From contig CM012955.1 in the NCBI GenBank assembly GCA_000181795.3, positions 2,254,654-2,318,653 on the forward strand: DNA of 64,000 nucleotides, read 5' to 3'. Positions 52,588 through 64,000 of the stretch are shown in pieces. A model generated the notes under the pieces. The model made no database searches and had not been told where the DNA came from. It saw only the letters and a list, made by a program, of their open reading frames with translations. The stretch is from Trichinella spiralis. Its lineage: Eukaryota; Nematoda; Enoplea; Trichinellida; Trichinellidae. The stretch's first letter is position 1; each line of letters starts with the position of its first letter. Both the position numbers and the translations under genes were made by a program.

Positions 52588-52986
52588 TTATTTCTTTTTG
52601 CCGGCAGAAATGATCAACACTCCTCGATTGTTCAAATGCGATTTGAGCGTGTAAACGTCCACATCTCGCGGTAGTCTGTAGCTTCGATGGATTTCTCGTG
52701 AAATGCTTCCAAAATCATCCTGACGGGCGTTATGCGCACAATGGATGACCAATTCGTCACCAAGCAACTTGACCTGAACAAAATTCATCGTAATTAAAAA
52801 AAGAAAAACAAAACAGAATAACCAACTCACCTCGATCTCATTCGGAGTGAAGCAAGGTACGTCCAAATGCACCTCGAAGCGGTCGGCTTCGTTACGCACT
52901 TGTGCCACACCCTCGGACGCTTGCAAAGGCCAATCCCACATCTCGGCCGACCAATTGTGACTAACGGGTACTTTCGTTCCGGACAT
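52588..52986 (-). CDS. HSP-12-type small heat-shock protein
   Basis: Two exons, 52831-52986 and 52588-52773, joined in phase 0; 113 residues. The alpha-crystallin domain fills almost the whole protein: FEVHLDVPCFTPNEIEVKLL, DELVIHCAH, SREIHRSYRLPRDVD, GVLIISAGKKK. The N-terminal arm is only about 25 residues (with MWDWPLQASEGV), and there is no C-terminal extension or IXI motif. Those features, with the WDWPLQ motif, match the nematode HSP-12 group. Members of that group form small oligomers with weak or no classical chaperone activity. The ATG at 52986 is preferred over an upstream in-frame TTG. I see no clear heat-shock element upstream, which fits the group being poorly heat-inducible. Confidence 0.93.
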   Translation of the reverse strand: MSGTKVPVSHNWSAEMWDWPLQASEGVAQVRNEADRFEVHLDVPCFTPNEIEVSWLFCFVFLFLITMNFVQVKLLGDELVIHCAHNARQDDFGSISREIHRSYRLPRDVDVYTLKSHLNNRGVLIISAGKKK

Positions 52987-54336
52987 TGTTCGCAAAGTTT
53001 CAACTTTACTTGCCGAAAGCAGACACGCACAACTAACTGGTCAGAGATGCGGCTGAAATGAAGTCTCAGTGCAAACGTTAGCTGAAGTAGAAAATGCCGC
53101 AACACCAACCTCCGCACAAGCAGCAGCAGCACCACCAATCAACCAGGCAGCCAACCACACAACCAGAAGAAGAAGAAGAAGAAGCAAGCAAGCAAGCAAG
53201 TAGTGACAGAAGAAAATGAGGATGCAACAAAGCGAAAGCAATTTTCCAATGAGTCCAAAGCACAACAGCTGTCCCAACACATAAGCGCAAGGATATTTTA
53301 AATCTAGTTTCCTAGCAGCTGATCATAATTGCCCACGGCGTTTCCTGTGACTAGACGACAAGCAAAAGAATCTATCTGCAGCTTCAAACCTGGCAACTGG
53401 CAGTGCAAATGCGAAATAGCGCGCACGCGCATTGTCAATAACGACCGACCGACCCCTCCAGCAAGCAAGCAAGCAGTCAAGCAAGCACTATTTCGACAAC
53501 ACTCGCTTCATTCTCATTTATTGAAAGCATTGAAGAAAAGTGAGTGGAAAAAATAGCAATTGCAAACAGCAACAGAATATGCATGTTCAATAAATAAAAA
53601 AAGATAAGCAATGGCTTCCATTCAGGGTGTGAAAACAGAATAAAATCTAAAATTTAATCAACATGGAATACAGTAATAATAATAATAACTGTTACTGCTA
53701 TATGTAATTATAATCCGATGATGAACAACTTGGATATTCTTGAACGGTAAAAAAAGAAGAGAATACAATCAGTCAAATCAAGATAGAGGGGGAGAGAGGG
53801 AGAAAGAGAGAGGGAGAGAGAGACCACAGTCAATCCCCCTCATGTAAAAAAAATGAAAAAACAATAAGAAAAGTATCACATCTGTACGTTATTATAAACA
53901 GTCGGATAAAAACAGCTTCTTCATAATAAAACTAACTGTAAATCAAAGAAAACAGACGAAACAAACATTACAATAAAGAATCAACATTTTTTGTTCAAAT
54001 CATGTTGCAATGAATTAAAAATGATAATAATAATAATAATAACAGACATCCATCCATCCATCCATCTAGTATATAATAACCCGAAGATTTCAAAATGCTT
54101 CGATATAAAATTTGGAAAATTTTCTATTCTTGGAGCGTTTCTCTGAACTGTATAATTGAAAAGAGAATTCATTTTTTGTTTTCAATGGATATCAAAGGTG
54201 ATTTGTTTCGTTTTTGAAATAAAAATTAAAAAAAAGCAAATGACGTGATTAATCACAAATTGGTGCATAGAACGTAACGTACAACAGTAGTCAAGTGCAC
54301 AGAGTTGTTGAAGCAGATGCTGTTATATTGCAATTT
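52987..54336. other. Flank between the HSP-12 gene and the tetraspanin
   Basis: Contains the HSP-12 promoter region, AGCA and GAA repeats at about 53160-53200, a second AAGC run near 53461-53490, a GA-rich patch at 53785-53822 and an AAT run near 54024. No gene is supported. The plus frame at 53329-53556 is mostly repeat. Confidence 0.5.
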
Positions 54337-57300
54337 TCAATAAAAATATTCTTCATAATCTTTCAAAATGCTTTTCGAAAGGCAGCAGGCAAAACAAATG
54401 CCAAGAATCTAAAAAAAATAAAATAAGAATTTCACTTAAATCCATCATTCAGTGCAACAGGAAAAAGACTAAAAGTTTCATTTAATTCAATGAAGAACAG
54501 ACACAACACCACACAGCATCCAACTTAATGCAAAACTAAAAAGTAACACCAATTAAATAAAGCTACTAAATAAATTCAATTTTTTCTCAAAAAATGATAT
54601 ACAAAACAAATAATGTTATAAACATGTAATAAAGAAAAATCTTCCACACAAAGTTAAATAAATAATGAATACAAGTGAGTATATTTGCTATGTATGTATA
54701 TGTATATGTATCAAAAGTGGTGCGCATTAAATCATAAATGTGAACAAAAATCAAACTGTTTCCTATAAACGAGCAGCGGATGCAAAGTAACAGGTCAAAA
54801 GCATGCCAATGCTCTAAAAATGAAAACTATTTAAATAAAACAATAACTACACATTGCATATCTTTTACATTGTTTGATAATAATACATAAATGAATTGCA
54901 TTTGAAATTGAATTCAACGTTATACACACAACAATAAATTTTCACTCAATTATATAAATAAATAAATAAATAAATAAATAAATATATATATATATATATA
55001 TATCTATATATATATATATATATATATATAGCGCTATTTAGTTGGTCGTTGGAATTTCCATCTTGATGGAAACAAGTTCAATACGTCTAGATTGATGTCG
55101 AAACAAGGGAAAAATGCACTTCTGACGGTGATTCATAATTTTCAATGCGCATGAAAATGCACACTCAATCTATCCTGACTGACAAAAAGCACACGACAAC
55201 AAAGAAGCAATTTCAAAATTTTCAGAAAACAAAAAAAATACGTCATATTCTGCTTACGGATGGATATGTTTGTGTGTTCATTTGAAAAGGACCTCAACAT
55301 ACCTGCACAATAGCCACGCCACAGCCGACACCACCAACAATTGCTGCATTGCTGACAACCCATTCTTTCAGCCGATTGATGCAACCCTGCAAGTATAACA
55401 ATCACAAAATCAATGTGAACATATATATACATATGAGAAATAGTTGTTTTTCGAAAATATTCCTTAATATTCAAAAAGGTTACTACATAATTTTGCTTAA
55501 GCTCACTTAAGCAGCTAACAGCTGAAAGAACTTCACAGAATAATGCACAGATCATATGATGCTACCATAAATATAAAGCTTCCGTTCAGTTGAGATTTTA
55601 CATCCCACATTTACACATATTCAACAAGAATTCAAGAATATTTACTTTTATACAGTAGATCAGATTGAAAAATAACCACATCAAGTAAGGATCAAATTAT
55701 CGTTAAAAAGTACTCTCTCAGCAAAGAAATGAAAAACTATTTTCAAAGTTATTTGTAATTCTCTAAAGTATTCAGTTAAAAATCATTCTTAATAATCATC
55801 AATAAAAACCCTCAATAAGCAACTTTCAATACATTTGTACTTGAAAATCATTATATGGTGATATCAACGTTTCATCTAAAATTGTATTTATACAAATAAT
55901 AAATTTAGACGTTTTTTTTGGCAACAGGAATCAGTTGTGTTGTAATGATTCTATTTAAACAATAAGATGCATGCAATTCCACTGTGCTTCGTTTACCACT
56001 TGTGAAAATGTGACAAAGAATGCATATAATCGTGAAACATTGCAATTCTTTGGAAAATGAATTTCGCTTTCTCTCTCACATTTCTCACAAATTTCCACCA
56101 CTGCATTTATCCCACCTCCCACGAATAGTTAAAATAAAAAAAATTCAAATAAAATCAATTTCTATAAAATATAAGTAATCAAATAGAATCATAAACTGGT
56201 ATGGTATAGTTCTTTCTATATGCCCAGCACAACATTATATATATATATATATATATATAATCTTAAATAAAATACGAGGCAGTGTGCCAGTTGCAATGCT
56301 TAAATCACAGCAGTAACAAGCTGTTTTGACACATTGCTGTGTATTTGCAATATCAATTCATTTGCCATCGCCGTATTCCTTCAACTCATATAACAAATAC
56401 ACATAGTTATTCACGCATGTCAAATGTGCATAAGTGCAAGAATATATTAATTGGCTATGTGGAGTAAAAGAAAGCAAAACCGCATGCTTGTTGTTGAGTG
56501 ATTAATGTCACAGAAAACAGAAACAGGGAACAACAGCTGAAAAGAAACTGGAAATATTTGCAACTACAGATGGACACAATAAGATGGAACTAACTGGTCC
56601 ATATTAAACAAAGTATATTAGATTACGCGTAAAGCTGCTAAATTTATGTTTAAAAATTGTAAAATAAATCTAAAAGAGTAAATTTCCACGTAAAACATCC
56701 ATGCATGCAGTATAATTTTAAACTATTATATTAGATTATCAATTTGTTAAACGCATTTCGAAAAAAACTCACGTCAACATAAATGACATCCGATTTTGCG
56801 CTGAGCCATTTCACGTCCAAATCGCTTGTGCATGTCGGAGATTGAACACGGCAGCAACTAGTGGGTATTTTTTCAAATTTCGTGTAACTCCAATCAGTGT
56901 AATTGTTCGTGCCACAACATTCAAACTATATACAGAGTACATAAGTGATAAAGAAAAAGAGGAATATTTAAAATATTTTCAATGAAATTTGTTCCACTTA
57001 CTTGTGTTTGAAGAGCATCCCAGGCTAAGGTGACACCATCAGCGCCAGTTTGATTATAATTATCCATACCAATTTTAGCATGTTCTCCAATAATCTCTTC
57101 AACCTTGAAATGAACAAAAACAATGCAAACAAAAAATACATAAAATAATACTTCCATACTCACATCATTTCGTAGTACATATGAAGCAATGCCAGCAGCC
57201 AATTCCAAAATGAAAATAACGCCTAACAAAACGGCAAACTAAAAGCAAAAAACAATAATCAGCTAATGAATACAAAACACAATCTAGTGGTAAGAAAACG

Positions 57301-59577
57301 TTAATTTTTTAGATTTTACAATAAAAATTTTCAACGCATTATTATGGACAAGATATTTGTAAAAATTTTAAAGTAAAATCAGGAAACTAGCAAAAATAGT
57401 AATATAAAAAAACCACATGCAACATTGCCAATATTTTATCAGTCATACAACTTCCCAAAATTCCCTTGAACGACTTTTTAATTCTATACTCTATTTCACA
57501 ACATTCAATTTACACTAACTGCTACTTTGGATCATTTTATGTGCTATCGGTCAAATGTGCAACTGTCATTTTAGCAGTACTTTTTTGTGAATAATTAATT
57601 TTTCGCTTGATCACATTTTCAGCAACAGCTGAAACTTATACAACAATTTGTTTTACAGTTTCATGAATGTTGAACTTGATTTCAGTTTAACATGGCTGCC
57701 AGATGCATATACTGTAAAATAAACGAATCGACTAAAAAAACAATGACGTAGACGCACGAAGTTGAAGGAACGACTTGAATAAGGAATGAATTGAAAAAAA
57801 CAGTCTAAGAATCGCCCACAACAAACGAACTGACGTATGAAATGGTTTTTTAATCAGCAAGATGGTTTTTTTCACGGCCGTTGATCGATCGATTACATCA
57901 TTTACCGTTTCCAGTGGATCAGGTTGGTTGGTTAGCTTCGTTGCTGCTTTGTGTTCTTTTTTGACTTTCTGCTCCAGTTCAGTTGTCAAGCGAAGAGAAA
58001 AACAAAAGCAGAATTGAATTTCAACCTTTCAACCAACCAACTAACTATTAAAATTATTCAAAATCGTGAAATTCGTGTTTTTTTTTCTGTCATTTGTATC
58101 GACAGGCACGTACGTCTCTGTCTGTGTATGGTTAATGGTGCAAATCAAAGCGACAGCCCGGCGCAGCTCGCATCTGTTCGTTGTCAATTTCCGAAACGTG
58201 GAGGAAAAATCGAAACCCGTCTATCCGTTCGATATAGGGAAAAGGCGCTTCGGCGCAAGTGGATTAGCCAAGCTCCGGGCTTCGAACAATGGTCAAAATT
58301 CGTTTCATTGATCCCAAAGCTTTTAAGAAGCGCCGTTGCAATTCTTGATCATCTGCCGGCGCCAGTCTCAAGAGGATGCGACTCTTGTGGACGATGGCGA
58401 TCGATGATCGACAGGTTGTGGAAAATTTGTCGCGTCCGTGTTTCAATTTCCTGCTGAACCACAGATGAAATCATTTATTTCCCTTGATCACGCACGCACG
58501 CAAATGTCCACAACACGTAAAATACACCAAAACATGCCAACTAACCACCAATATAATAGAACACCACCAAGTTGCATTCGAGTGAACAGACTGGGGAGCT
58601 AATTTTAAATGAAAAAGAAAATCGACCGCATCTTCTTTCTCCACTGTTGTTGTTGTTGTTGTTGTTGTAATATGCTGATTTAGCTTCAACAACAAGCATG
58701 GCCGACTTTGGCCTCGTTCCAAGACTATGCCCACAGTTAAGCACTGCCCTCGATCACTGATGACCGACCGTTTCAGGTCATCTCTGAAGACAATGCACAC
58801 AATGCCAAACTTCACTTTCCTCAATCTCGTTATGCAGTAATTTAATACAAACTTGAATCTTGAAGACCACGTCAAAAATGACAAATAGTAAACCAAGACA
58901 TTCGAAATTGGACATCAAGTTCTGAAAAATTGGGCCGCGCATTCAAACTGGACTCCAGGCGACCCCCTTTTGGTCGTTGATCCTGTGAACCTTTGCGGAA
59001 TAAGCAAACAAGTTAACAATAAATTCTTAACGGTTGATATCAAAATTGACCATAAAAATATTAGCAATCTTTTTATATTGCTTTCTGAAATTACCAAACC
59101 AACATTTCTGCCAGCCATTTCTCCTGTTTTTGTCAATAGAATCTTAATATTATCCTTGAACAAGAATCCTGTTCCGTTGACCAAAAAAGTTTTCTTTGAT
59201 AAACAATCGTACTTACAGTCATCGTCATGCAGTAATTTTCGCGGATAGCACCACAACAGCCGAAGAATCCTAGCACTGAAAGAATACATCCGACGATGAT
59301 GAGCAATATGGGAGTGGAGAGAAAAGTGTCGCCCAGAAAATTTATGTAATTTGAATACTTTATCTGGATAACCGCTCCAACGACAATCAGCCCAATTCCA
59401 GATAACTGAAAGTAAACAGAACCGTATCAGTTCAGCTGTCGAAGAGCATACACACGCATCGGGACGGTCAAATCATCTGGAGCAAGCAGTGCTTTTCTAA
59501 AATGCGATGCTTACCCAAAATATAAAATTGAACAAGAACAGAAGATATTTAATAATTGTCATGCCACCGTGAACCAT
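54337..59577 (-). CDS. CD63-like tetraspanin
   Basis: Seven exons, every intron in phase 0: 59515-59577, 59217-59405, 57164-57238, 57002-57103, 56773-56925, 55303-55386, 54337-54408; 245 residues. Family role: four-pass membrane organiser that gathers partner proteins into plasma-membrane or endosomal microdomains. Membrane segments 1-3 lie in exons 1-3 (KYLLFLFNFIFWLSGIGL, PILLIIVGCILSVLGFFGCC, FAVLLGVIFILELAAGI). The large extracellular loop has the diagnostic FECCG at about 144-148, PTSCC ending at about 168, a further C at about 174, and GC at 195-196: six cysteines, as in the CD63 group. Membrane segment 4 runs through exons 6 and 7 (AIVGGVGCGVAIVQ, ILGICFACCL). The last exon ends in a KDYEEYFY tail; a tyrosine-based tail fits sorting, but no exact YxxPhi motif is obvious. 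A second possible last exon is listed separately. Confidence 0.93.
54763..54813 (-). CDS. Alternative last exon of the tetraspanin
   Basis: Lies between exon 6 (55303-55386) and the distal last exon (54337-54408). It has its own TTTTTAG acceptor, is also in phase 0, and encodes SIGMLLTCYFASARL plus a stop. Used in place of the distal exon it gives a protein of about 237-238 residues. Its hydrophobic start can finish membrane segment 4, but the tail lacks the CC pair and the tyrosine-rich end. No polyadenylation evidence was weighed. Confidence 0.6.
   Translation of the reverse strand, partial: SIGMLLTCYFASAARL
54949..55030. repeat. Compound AAAT/TA microsatellite
   Basis: About seven AAAT units followed by two TA runs separated by a TCTA interruption, within the tetraspanin intron between exon 6 and the last exons. 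Confidence 0.9.
56236..56260. repeat. TA microsatellite in a tetraspanin intron
   Basis: About 25 bp of alternating TA. Confidence 0.85.
57839..58930. other. GC-richer island inside tetraspanin intron 2
   Basis: The 2-kb intron 57239-59216 contains a segment, most marked at 58100-58460, that is far less AT-rich than any other intron here. One plus frame is open from 57951 to 58457 (168 codons), with an acceptor-like TGTATCGACAG at about 58101-58111. The minus strand has rival protein-like frames (57732-57989 and around 58330-58470). I recognise no family. It could be a nested gene, a retrocopy or an intronic regulatory region. Confidence 0.4.
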
Positions 59578-60200
59578 TTTCAGCAATAATTTCCACGCAA
59601 AGACAATCAAGTGAAATTAATGCAAACGAGATGGCCAATTATTATAAACTCAATATTTTCATCTACAGTATGAACCATAATGAACAAAAGGTAACATTAG
59701 TAACCTATTTTTAATTTTTGAAAACATATTTTGCATACAAATGAATCACTCATTTGATGCAATTGTATTGATTAATTTTAAAAAAATGGTAAAATATGTA
59801 TGCAAAAGGGACAAAATTTAAATACACTTTACTGTTTCGGTAAACAAATGCGACGTTTTATCGAAAAAAATGAATTGCAAAAGAAGGAATTTATGCATGT
59901 CACCATTACGGTACATTGTTATTTATATTCAAAAAAATGGTTTTCGAGAACACGTTTTTTCCATTAGAAAAGGTCAACGATTTGCAAGTACGATAGTTTT
60001 TCAACGTAAACAATAATGATTCACGCTACTATTACGATGAAGAAGAAATGTTTCATTACTCCAACGCTGAGAAAAAGAAACTGTAAGGCATTCACAAATT
60101 TTCCATCGAATATACAGTCGAACAAATGATAAAAATACCTGAACAGTGCAAACAAATAAAATAACAACTCGTAAATTTCAGTTTCACTATAAATAATGTC
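59578..60200. other. Gap between the tetraspanin start and the TAF2 stop
   Basis: About 620 bp between two genes on the same strand. It should include the TAF2 3' untranslated region and the tetraspanin promoter. No feature can be named with confidence. The spacing is larger than the roughly 100 bp typical of nematode operons. Confidence 0.5.
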
Positions 60201-63200
60201 TTAAATTATATTTTCAACAGTGACTGTTGAGCCATTTTCAACATCTTGCTGTTCTTGGTGGTGCTCTTGTTCTTCTTGCTGTTGCTGTTGTTGTTGTTGT
60301 TGTTCATGTTGTTGTTGCTGCTGCTGCTGCTCATGCTCATGCTCATGCTGCTGCTGCTGTTCTTGTTCTTCTTGTTCTTGCTCTTCTTTCTGTTCTTCTT
60401 GTAGTAGTTGTTCTGACAACCCTTCTTCTGTTTCAAAATTGCTCACTGTCTTTGGTTTACGGGATATGACAAGAAAATGAACTAGACAGCTTATTAAATT
60501 CCAATCCGATGATTGACCAAAAGGATACATTAGTGGAAGCAATAAGCTAACATAATCTGATGCTGGACACAGTTCATTTGGCAATGTCGGAAAACTAACT
60601 TCATCGAATATTAAACATTTCAAAAGTTTTACAGCAACAAATCTTCGAAAAGATGAATCCTCCTGATTGGCCATCAGTTGAATAAGCTGTCCAAATAATG
60701 ATGAATCATTTTCACGGATGAGAATCCTGAGAAAAGCTTCAAAAGCAGCTCGACGAACGATTGGTGGACGATTGAAATCCAAATAGCTCAACCAAAGTCT
60801 GTTGTCACAATCAATCAGTTTCCAATATTGAAACTCGGCCAGTGAATGCAAAGCTGCAACGGTGATCTCATCTCTGTAGCTTGGAAATTTCGCATCCAAT
60901 GCCAACGAGATTATTATTTCTTTGAACAGTTTCATTAATAGATGCCTCGCTCTGTACGCATCGTGTTGCGCAAATTGGTCGACAAAATGACGGATCGAAA
61001 ATTCCATCGCATCTGAATTCAACACTGCAAACGGTTGCACCATATTGCCGATCGCCTTAATAATAGTCGCTCTGTAAGCGTCGTCCGAATACCGATTGCC
61101 GCTGTTTGTATTATAATAAGAAAGATGGTAGACGAACTGCAAAACATCCGTCGATATGGTATCGTGCACAGTCTTCAGTTGTGATATTGCCAACAGCAGT
61201 GCCTTTTTCAAATAGTACAATTGAAAATTGGTAAAATTATTTGGCTTAGCCAGTGTAGGATAATTCTGAGAACAAAATAATTTTCGAAATAATTGCACCA
61301 AAACTGCATGCGGGTTACAAACGGCTGTATTTGCGCTTGACATGCTTGCCAGGGCAAAACAAGCCGCACAACGGACCCGATAATAACATTGGCTGCTTTC
61401 AATAATTTCAGACAATGCAGCTTGTGTATGTACAGTTCTCATCTTTGGAAGTCCTTTCAGCGCATCCAACTGTGCAACAATTATCCGTTCATACCGCAGT
61501 TGGTAATGCCAACTGTAATCTGGCTGGTCAATATTCACCTTGCGAATCGTATTTAAACGAGGATCAACCAAAATCCACAATACTGGACTTTCCGAGTCCA
61601 TAGCACTTAAATCCATGTCTATTTCATCGCCAGTCCAAATTGGAATCTTCCGCTTCCGATGACGCCTTGCTTTCGAATGGCACTGAATATCATGATTTGA
61701 AATGACATCGTCAATTTGCAATGAATGGGTAAAATGACCATCCAACTCTTGCACACTTACTAAAAAATAAAAAAAAATAAACCAACATATGTAAATTTAT
61801 TATTTTCAACTTATTGCAATTTATTCACTATAAAAGAAACATATTCTTCAAATTTTAACAACACTTTGACGTCGAATATTTGCAAAAACCAATTAAATAT
61901 GCAATTAATGATCAACAAAAATCCATAACAAGATTTGAAAAAAAATTTTGCTTATAATAAATAATTTTTTCCAATTACCTGATATTGGTCCAAGATATTT
62001 TACTAAGCCTGGCCGATTTAAATTTTGGGTGATTTGCAATTCGAGAACGTTTCGCTTACGATTGAAAACGTAACTGACTGAAAATTCAGCATGACCACCT
62101 TGGTGAACCCACTGGTCAAAAAAGGTACCTAAATCCATGCCACAAACATTTGAAACACAACGCGTAAATGAATCAAATGTTAAACACATGTTCATCCATG
62201 CAGAAGGTTTCAAAGCCTCTTTCGAAGCAAGCATTGCCACGGACAACAATTTATTGAGAACCTAAAATCAAATAAAAATATATACATTATTTTTTCGTTC
62301 TCTTACTTAATACATACAACAATAACTGTCATAGAATAAAGATATACAGTAACAGAATACAGTTATAAAATATACTAATGACGATTGATACCTGATAAAA
62401 GAGTTCTTTGGTAATCTTGAATTCAAGTAGCCGAAATATTAAAACTGCTTTTTTCATAAGAATATCTGCATGCACTGGATTGTTAAAAAACGGAGAACTC
62501 GAATCCGATATTCTGTCTTCATTTGATTCATCACGTGGCAGTAGCACTATACCTCCGTGCTTCTTTTCATAATCGATAACTTCGTCTAATAGCTTTGAAA
62601 TTTGGTACATATATTCATTTTGTCCAAATGTTCGCTGAACATACATTTTGCTCAAATACAGTGCCAAACCCTCAGCAAACCAACGTTCCTGCCAGTTTCC
62701 CTGTACCACAAAACAACCTTCAAAGAATGAAATGAAATTAAGCATAAAATATAAAACAAAAACTGAAATTCAACTTACCATAAAATTGTTGCGCAACACA
62801 CACGGCAATCATTTCCCTGGTAATTGCTTGTTGATCAATCACTTTCTCATTAAACAAAAACGATGCATCAACTAATGCCAGTGTAGAATAAGATACACTA
62901 TCCAGTGGAAGATCATGAACAAAAACCATCTTGAAAGATGAATGTGGATATCGCAAAGACAAAAGCTCTTCGTAAAATTCGAATACTCTGTTCAAATGCT
63001 CCATTGTACATTTTAAATCTGGAAGATAGTTTTTCAAACAAAAACACGACAACTCATTCATTTCAGGATGTACATATAGGTCTAGATTTCCAACAGCAAA
63101 ACCAATATTACATGCAGGTGTTGGCGAATTCATCAAATACAAGTAGGTTTTCTGTGTTAAACTATCATTTATGGATACATCCTGAATTTGAAAAAAAAAT

Positions 63201-64000
63201 AACAGTTAAACGAAATCATATACAAACGTTTCACTGTTTCCCAGTTGTACCTGCAAATTTCCCGAACAAACGGCAGTTAAATTCAAATCACAGGTAACAC
63301 TTAAACGCCAAAGACATAATTTTGACGGAGAATCAAAGCAAGGAAACCACGCTCGTGATTCGTAATTGGAATGTTTCCAACTGTACACATGACTATAATT
63401 TTTCCAAACTTTATTTTTATCCACGTTGTGAATAAATCGTACACCATAAGTTGGCTTTTCAACAATGAAATCAATGTGCACTCGAATACTTTTCATTGAA
63501 TCCACCTTGTGCCAAATTTCAGGCGGAATTCTCACTAAATACTTTCAACAACGTACATTCAACGATAAAAATCAAATTATATACTTCACTAAATGTTAAT
63601 GATTAGAACTGCAATTAATTTGCAAATTTTCTCAATTACAAAAGCAACTAACTGATATTTACCTTTCAATTCAGCAACACCAGTATCTGGATCCATTTTT
63701 TCTGCTAATTCAGATAACCCTTTAACGAGAGTTTCATTCGGCATTTCATCAAAATCACGATTCATAGTTTCAATAAAATTTTTGTGCTCAAAATAAGCGT
63801 TCGATCCTTTATTGAAATAAATCCGTTTTATTTTACACTGATTGGAACAATTCAAACAGATGACACGCTGTTTAGGAGCATTTGGAAAAACCATAATTTC
63901 AGTGAAGCATTCCAAAACGTGATTGACAAAATCTATCTTCGAAATGCATAAGACCTGTTCTACTGGCTTAAACAAGCCAACATTTGATAACGAATGATTG
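60201..64000 (-). CDS. TAF2: TAF2, TFIID subunit 2 (5' end outside the window)
   Basis: Six exons seen: 63663-64000 (partial), 63251-63534, 62779-63181, 62392-62717, 61979-62261, 60201-61759; about 1060 residues. Family role: part of the general transcription factor TFIID, contacting the initiator region of core promoters. The N-terminal half has the M1-aminopeptidase fold and follows TAF2 throughout: EQVLCISKIDFVN, SRAWFPCFDS, HLNRVFEFYEELLSLRYPHS, KMYVQRTFGQNEY, FNRKRNVLELQITQ. The zinc-binding HEXXH of active aminopeptidases is replaced (REMIAVCVAQQFYG), as expected for TAF2. The long last exon starts VSVQELDGHFTHSLQI and includes DMDLSAMDSESPVLWI and a HEAT-like region. The C-terminus is a Q/E/H run of about 80 residues in place of the His/Lys-rich tail of vertebrate TAF2. 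Confidence 0.95.

Noticed and set aside
60220-60480. Plus frames rich in Cys or Val/Ala opposite the TAF2 tail
   Set aside because: They are antisense readings of the Q/H/E repeat in the TAF2 last exon.
1-64000. CRISPR arrays, tRNA and rRNA genes, complete transposons
   Set aside because: I looked for regularly spaced short repeats, tRNA B-box-like sequences and paired terminal inverted repeats and saw none that held up; a tRNAscan or repeat-library search would settle it.

Overview
This window is eukaryotic nuclear DNA. It is strongly AT-rich, its genes have many short introns (mostly about 45-70 bp, GT-AG), and the long gaps between genes are full of TA, CA, GA and tri/tetranucleotide microsatellites. 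The best taxonomic clue is a 113-residue small heat-shock protein. It has a WDWPLQ motif near its N-terminus and ends GKKK right after the alpha-crystallin domain. This is the HSP-12 type known from nematodes, so I read the window as nematode. An AT-rich, Trichinella-like clade I worm is my guess, but it is only a guess.

Layout. 0-6.4 kb is non-coding and holds a recent tandem array of a 1286-bp unit (about 1.05-4.14 kb). 6.4-6.8 kb has one unassigned exon-like segment. 7.6-10.4 kb (minus) is a 12-exon MAGUK of the MPP/p55 family. 10.4-17.1 kb shows no clear gene. 17.1-25.1 kb (minus) is an 18-exon cell-surface receptor with a signal peptide, four Ig domains, five FN3 domains and one membrane segment, of DCC/protogenin type. 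25.1-36.2 kb is an 11-kb gap with purine-rich tracts and a few weak coding candidates. 36.2-40.8 kb (minus) is a compact APC tumour-suppressor homologue in five exons. 42.2-43.4 kb (plus) is an intronless gene with a Brinker/pogo-like helix-turn-helix and two tandem CENP-B-like domains. 46.4-50.2 kb (minus) is the nuclease core of FAN1. 52.6-53.0 kb (minus) is the HSP-12 gene. 54.3-59.6 kb (minus) is a CD63-like tetraspanin with two alternative last exons. 60.2-64.0 kb (minus) is TAF2, whose 5' end runs off the window.

Seven of the eight confident genes lie on the minus strand. They are unrelated in function: DNA repair, basal transcription, cell polarity and Wnt scaffolding, cell-surface adhesion and chaperone. 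This looks like ordinary nematode gene order, not an operon or a pathway cluster. I worked out exon boundaries by hand, requiring GT-AG sites, matching reading phase and family similarity. The models are therefore predictions without transcript support.

I found no CRISPR array, tRNA, rRNA or complete transposon, and nothing that convincingly looks like a new biological system. The items most worth a second look are the tandem 1286-bp array, the alternative tetraspanin ends, the duplicated CENP-B-like domain gene, and a GC-richer island in a tetraspanin intron.
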